Translations under genes and position numbers: made by a program | The notes under the pieces: model-generated | Database searches by the model: none | Told to the model about the DNA's origin: nothing | What the model saw: only the letters and a program-made list of their open reading frames with translations | Source: Intestinimonas aquisgranensis | Lineage (GTDB): Bacteria; Bacillota; Clostridia; Oscillospirales; Oscillospiraceae | NCBI GenBank assembly: GCA_020687605.1 | Contig: JAJEQY010000069.1 | Coordinates: 1 to 20,479 of the forward strand | DNA length: 20,479 nt | Direction: 5' to 3' | Shown here: positions 20,141 to 20,479 of the stretch, in pieces | Numbering within the stretch: position 1 is the first letter of the stretch | Layout of the letters: the number at the start of each line of letters is the position of its first letter

Positions 20141-20190
20141 AAAGCCCCTTACGTATCCTTGGTGCACCGGGGATACGTAAGGGGCTTTCT
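20141..20190. terminator. Terminator of the ribosomal operon (perfect 18-bp stem)
   Basis: Arms AAAGCCCCTTACGTATCC (20141-20158) and its exact complement (20171-20188) enclose a 12-nt loop that itself holds GGTGCACC. The stem ends with three T on the plus side, continuing CTTCC, and with three A on the other, so it could work in both directions. The U-tract is short, but the long perfect stem 29 nt after the rplQ stop makes termination the best reading. Confidence 0.85.
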
Positions 20191-20238
20191 TCCGTGTTTC
20201 CGCATGCCTCCCGCCGGGAGGGGAAAGAAGGCTTCGTC

Positions 20239-20463
20239 ATGATTTATCTGGCTACCTTTTCCTCACAATTCGACAGTATTTTGGCCAGCCGTGTCCTCCA
20301 CAGCTCCGGCGCCCGCTCCACCCAGCTCATGCCGGTGCCCCGGGAGCTTTCCACAGCCTGTGGGACCTGTGTGCAGTTCGACTGGGATGGAGAGCCGCCG
20401 TTGGTGGACCGGGCGGAGCACCTCTACCGCCGAACGGGACCGGCCTGGGAGCTGCTTAGATGA
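20239..20463 (+). CDS. DUF3343 protein (putative Se/S carrier-like)
   Basis: A 74-residue protein with the DUF3343 pattern (PF11823): a short beta strand "IYLATFSSQFDSILASRVL" (2-20), then the family core "MPVPRELSTACGTCVQFD" (31-48). C41 and C44 are candidate sulfur/selenium-handling cysteines. Relatives often sit beside selenium metabolism or cysteine-desulfurase-like genes, and their reaction is not established. The ATG at 20239 has GAAGG 7 nt upstream; a longer reading from 20194 has no such site. No promoter is evident between the terminator and this gene, so it may depend on read-through or a weak start. An ATG overlapping its stop (20460) may open a further coupled gene cut by the window edge. 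Confidence 0.75.
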   Translation: MIYLATFSSQFDSILASRVLHSSGARSTQLMPVPRELSTACGTCVQFDWDGEPPLVDRAEHLYRRTGPAWELLR

Positions 20464-20479
20464 AAATGGGCGCCGCGGC

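Noticed and set aside
20460..20479. Possible start of another gene (ATG overlapping the DUF3343 stop)
   Set aside because: Only about six codons (MKMGAA) are visible, which is not enough to call a gene. It is mentioned in the DUF3343 entry only.
1..20479. CRISPR arrays, tRNA/rRNA genes, transposases, prophage genes
   Set aside because: I looked for spaced direct repeats, tRNA-like cloverleafs and mobile-element proteins on both strands and saw none.

Overview
The window is about 20.5 kb of GC-rich bacterial chromosome whose core is a complete S10-spc-alpha ribosomal protein cluster on the plus strand. The organism is probably a high-GC member of the Clostridia (Oscillospiraceae-like, in the neighbourhood of Flavonifractor/Pseudoflavonifractor). 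The reasons are strong AAGGAGG Shine-Dalgarno sites, an Enterococcus/Clostridia-type V-ATPase operon, rpsD placed between rpsK and rpoA, a KOW-domain gene between map and infA, and zinc-type S14, S4, L36, L24 and Adk. The genus is inference; the gene content is read directly.

Layout. Positions 1-1271 (minus) hold the start of a V-type ATPase operon: ntpF, then ntpI, which runs off the left edge. It has its own promoter. A terminator just upstream closes the next minus-strand unit (1591-3127), a MarR regulator followed by a membrane-anchored glycoside-hydrolase-like protein. A 568-base divergent region (3128-3695) carries the MarR promoter(s), the strong sigma-A-type promoter of the ribosomal operon and a structured leader of about 270 nt. 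From 3696 to 20111 come rpsJ, rplC, rplD, rplW, rplB, rpsS, rplV, rpsC, rplP, rpmC, rpsQ, rplN, rplX, rplE, rpsZ, rpsH, rplF, rplR, rpsE, rpmD, rplO, secY, adk, map, a KOW-protein gene, infA, rpmJ, rpsM, rpsK, rpsD, rpoA and rplQ, all on the plus strand. An 18-bp perfect-stem terminator ends the cluster, followed by a small DUF3343 gene (20239-20463).

The genes form one expression unit for making ribosomes (30S and 50S proteins, IF-1), the RNA polymerase alpha subunit, and the machinery for exporting and trimming new proteins (SecY, methionine aminopeptidase) plus adenylate kinase. Most gaps are 0-20 nt, and several neighbours overlap as TAATG or TGATG.

The unusual part is the five larger gaps inside the cluster (before rplC, rpsH, rpmJ, rpoA and rplQ). 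All are packed with GC-rich stem-loops that lack U-tracts. Two of them (before rplC and before rpsH) carry copies of one element of about 110 nt. Its first hairpin keeps the same loop but has a different, compensated 10-bp stem in each copy. This is the best candidate here for something undescribed: a dispersed, structure-conserved intergenic repeat inside an essential operon. I saw no CRISPR array, tRNA, rRNA, transposase or prophage gene.
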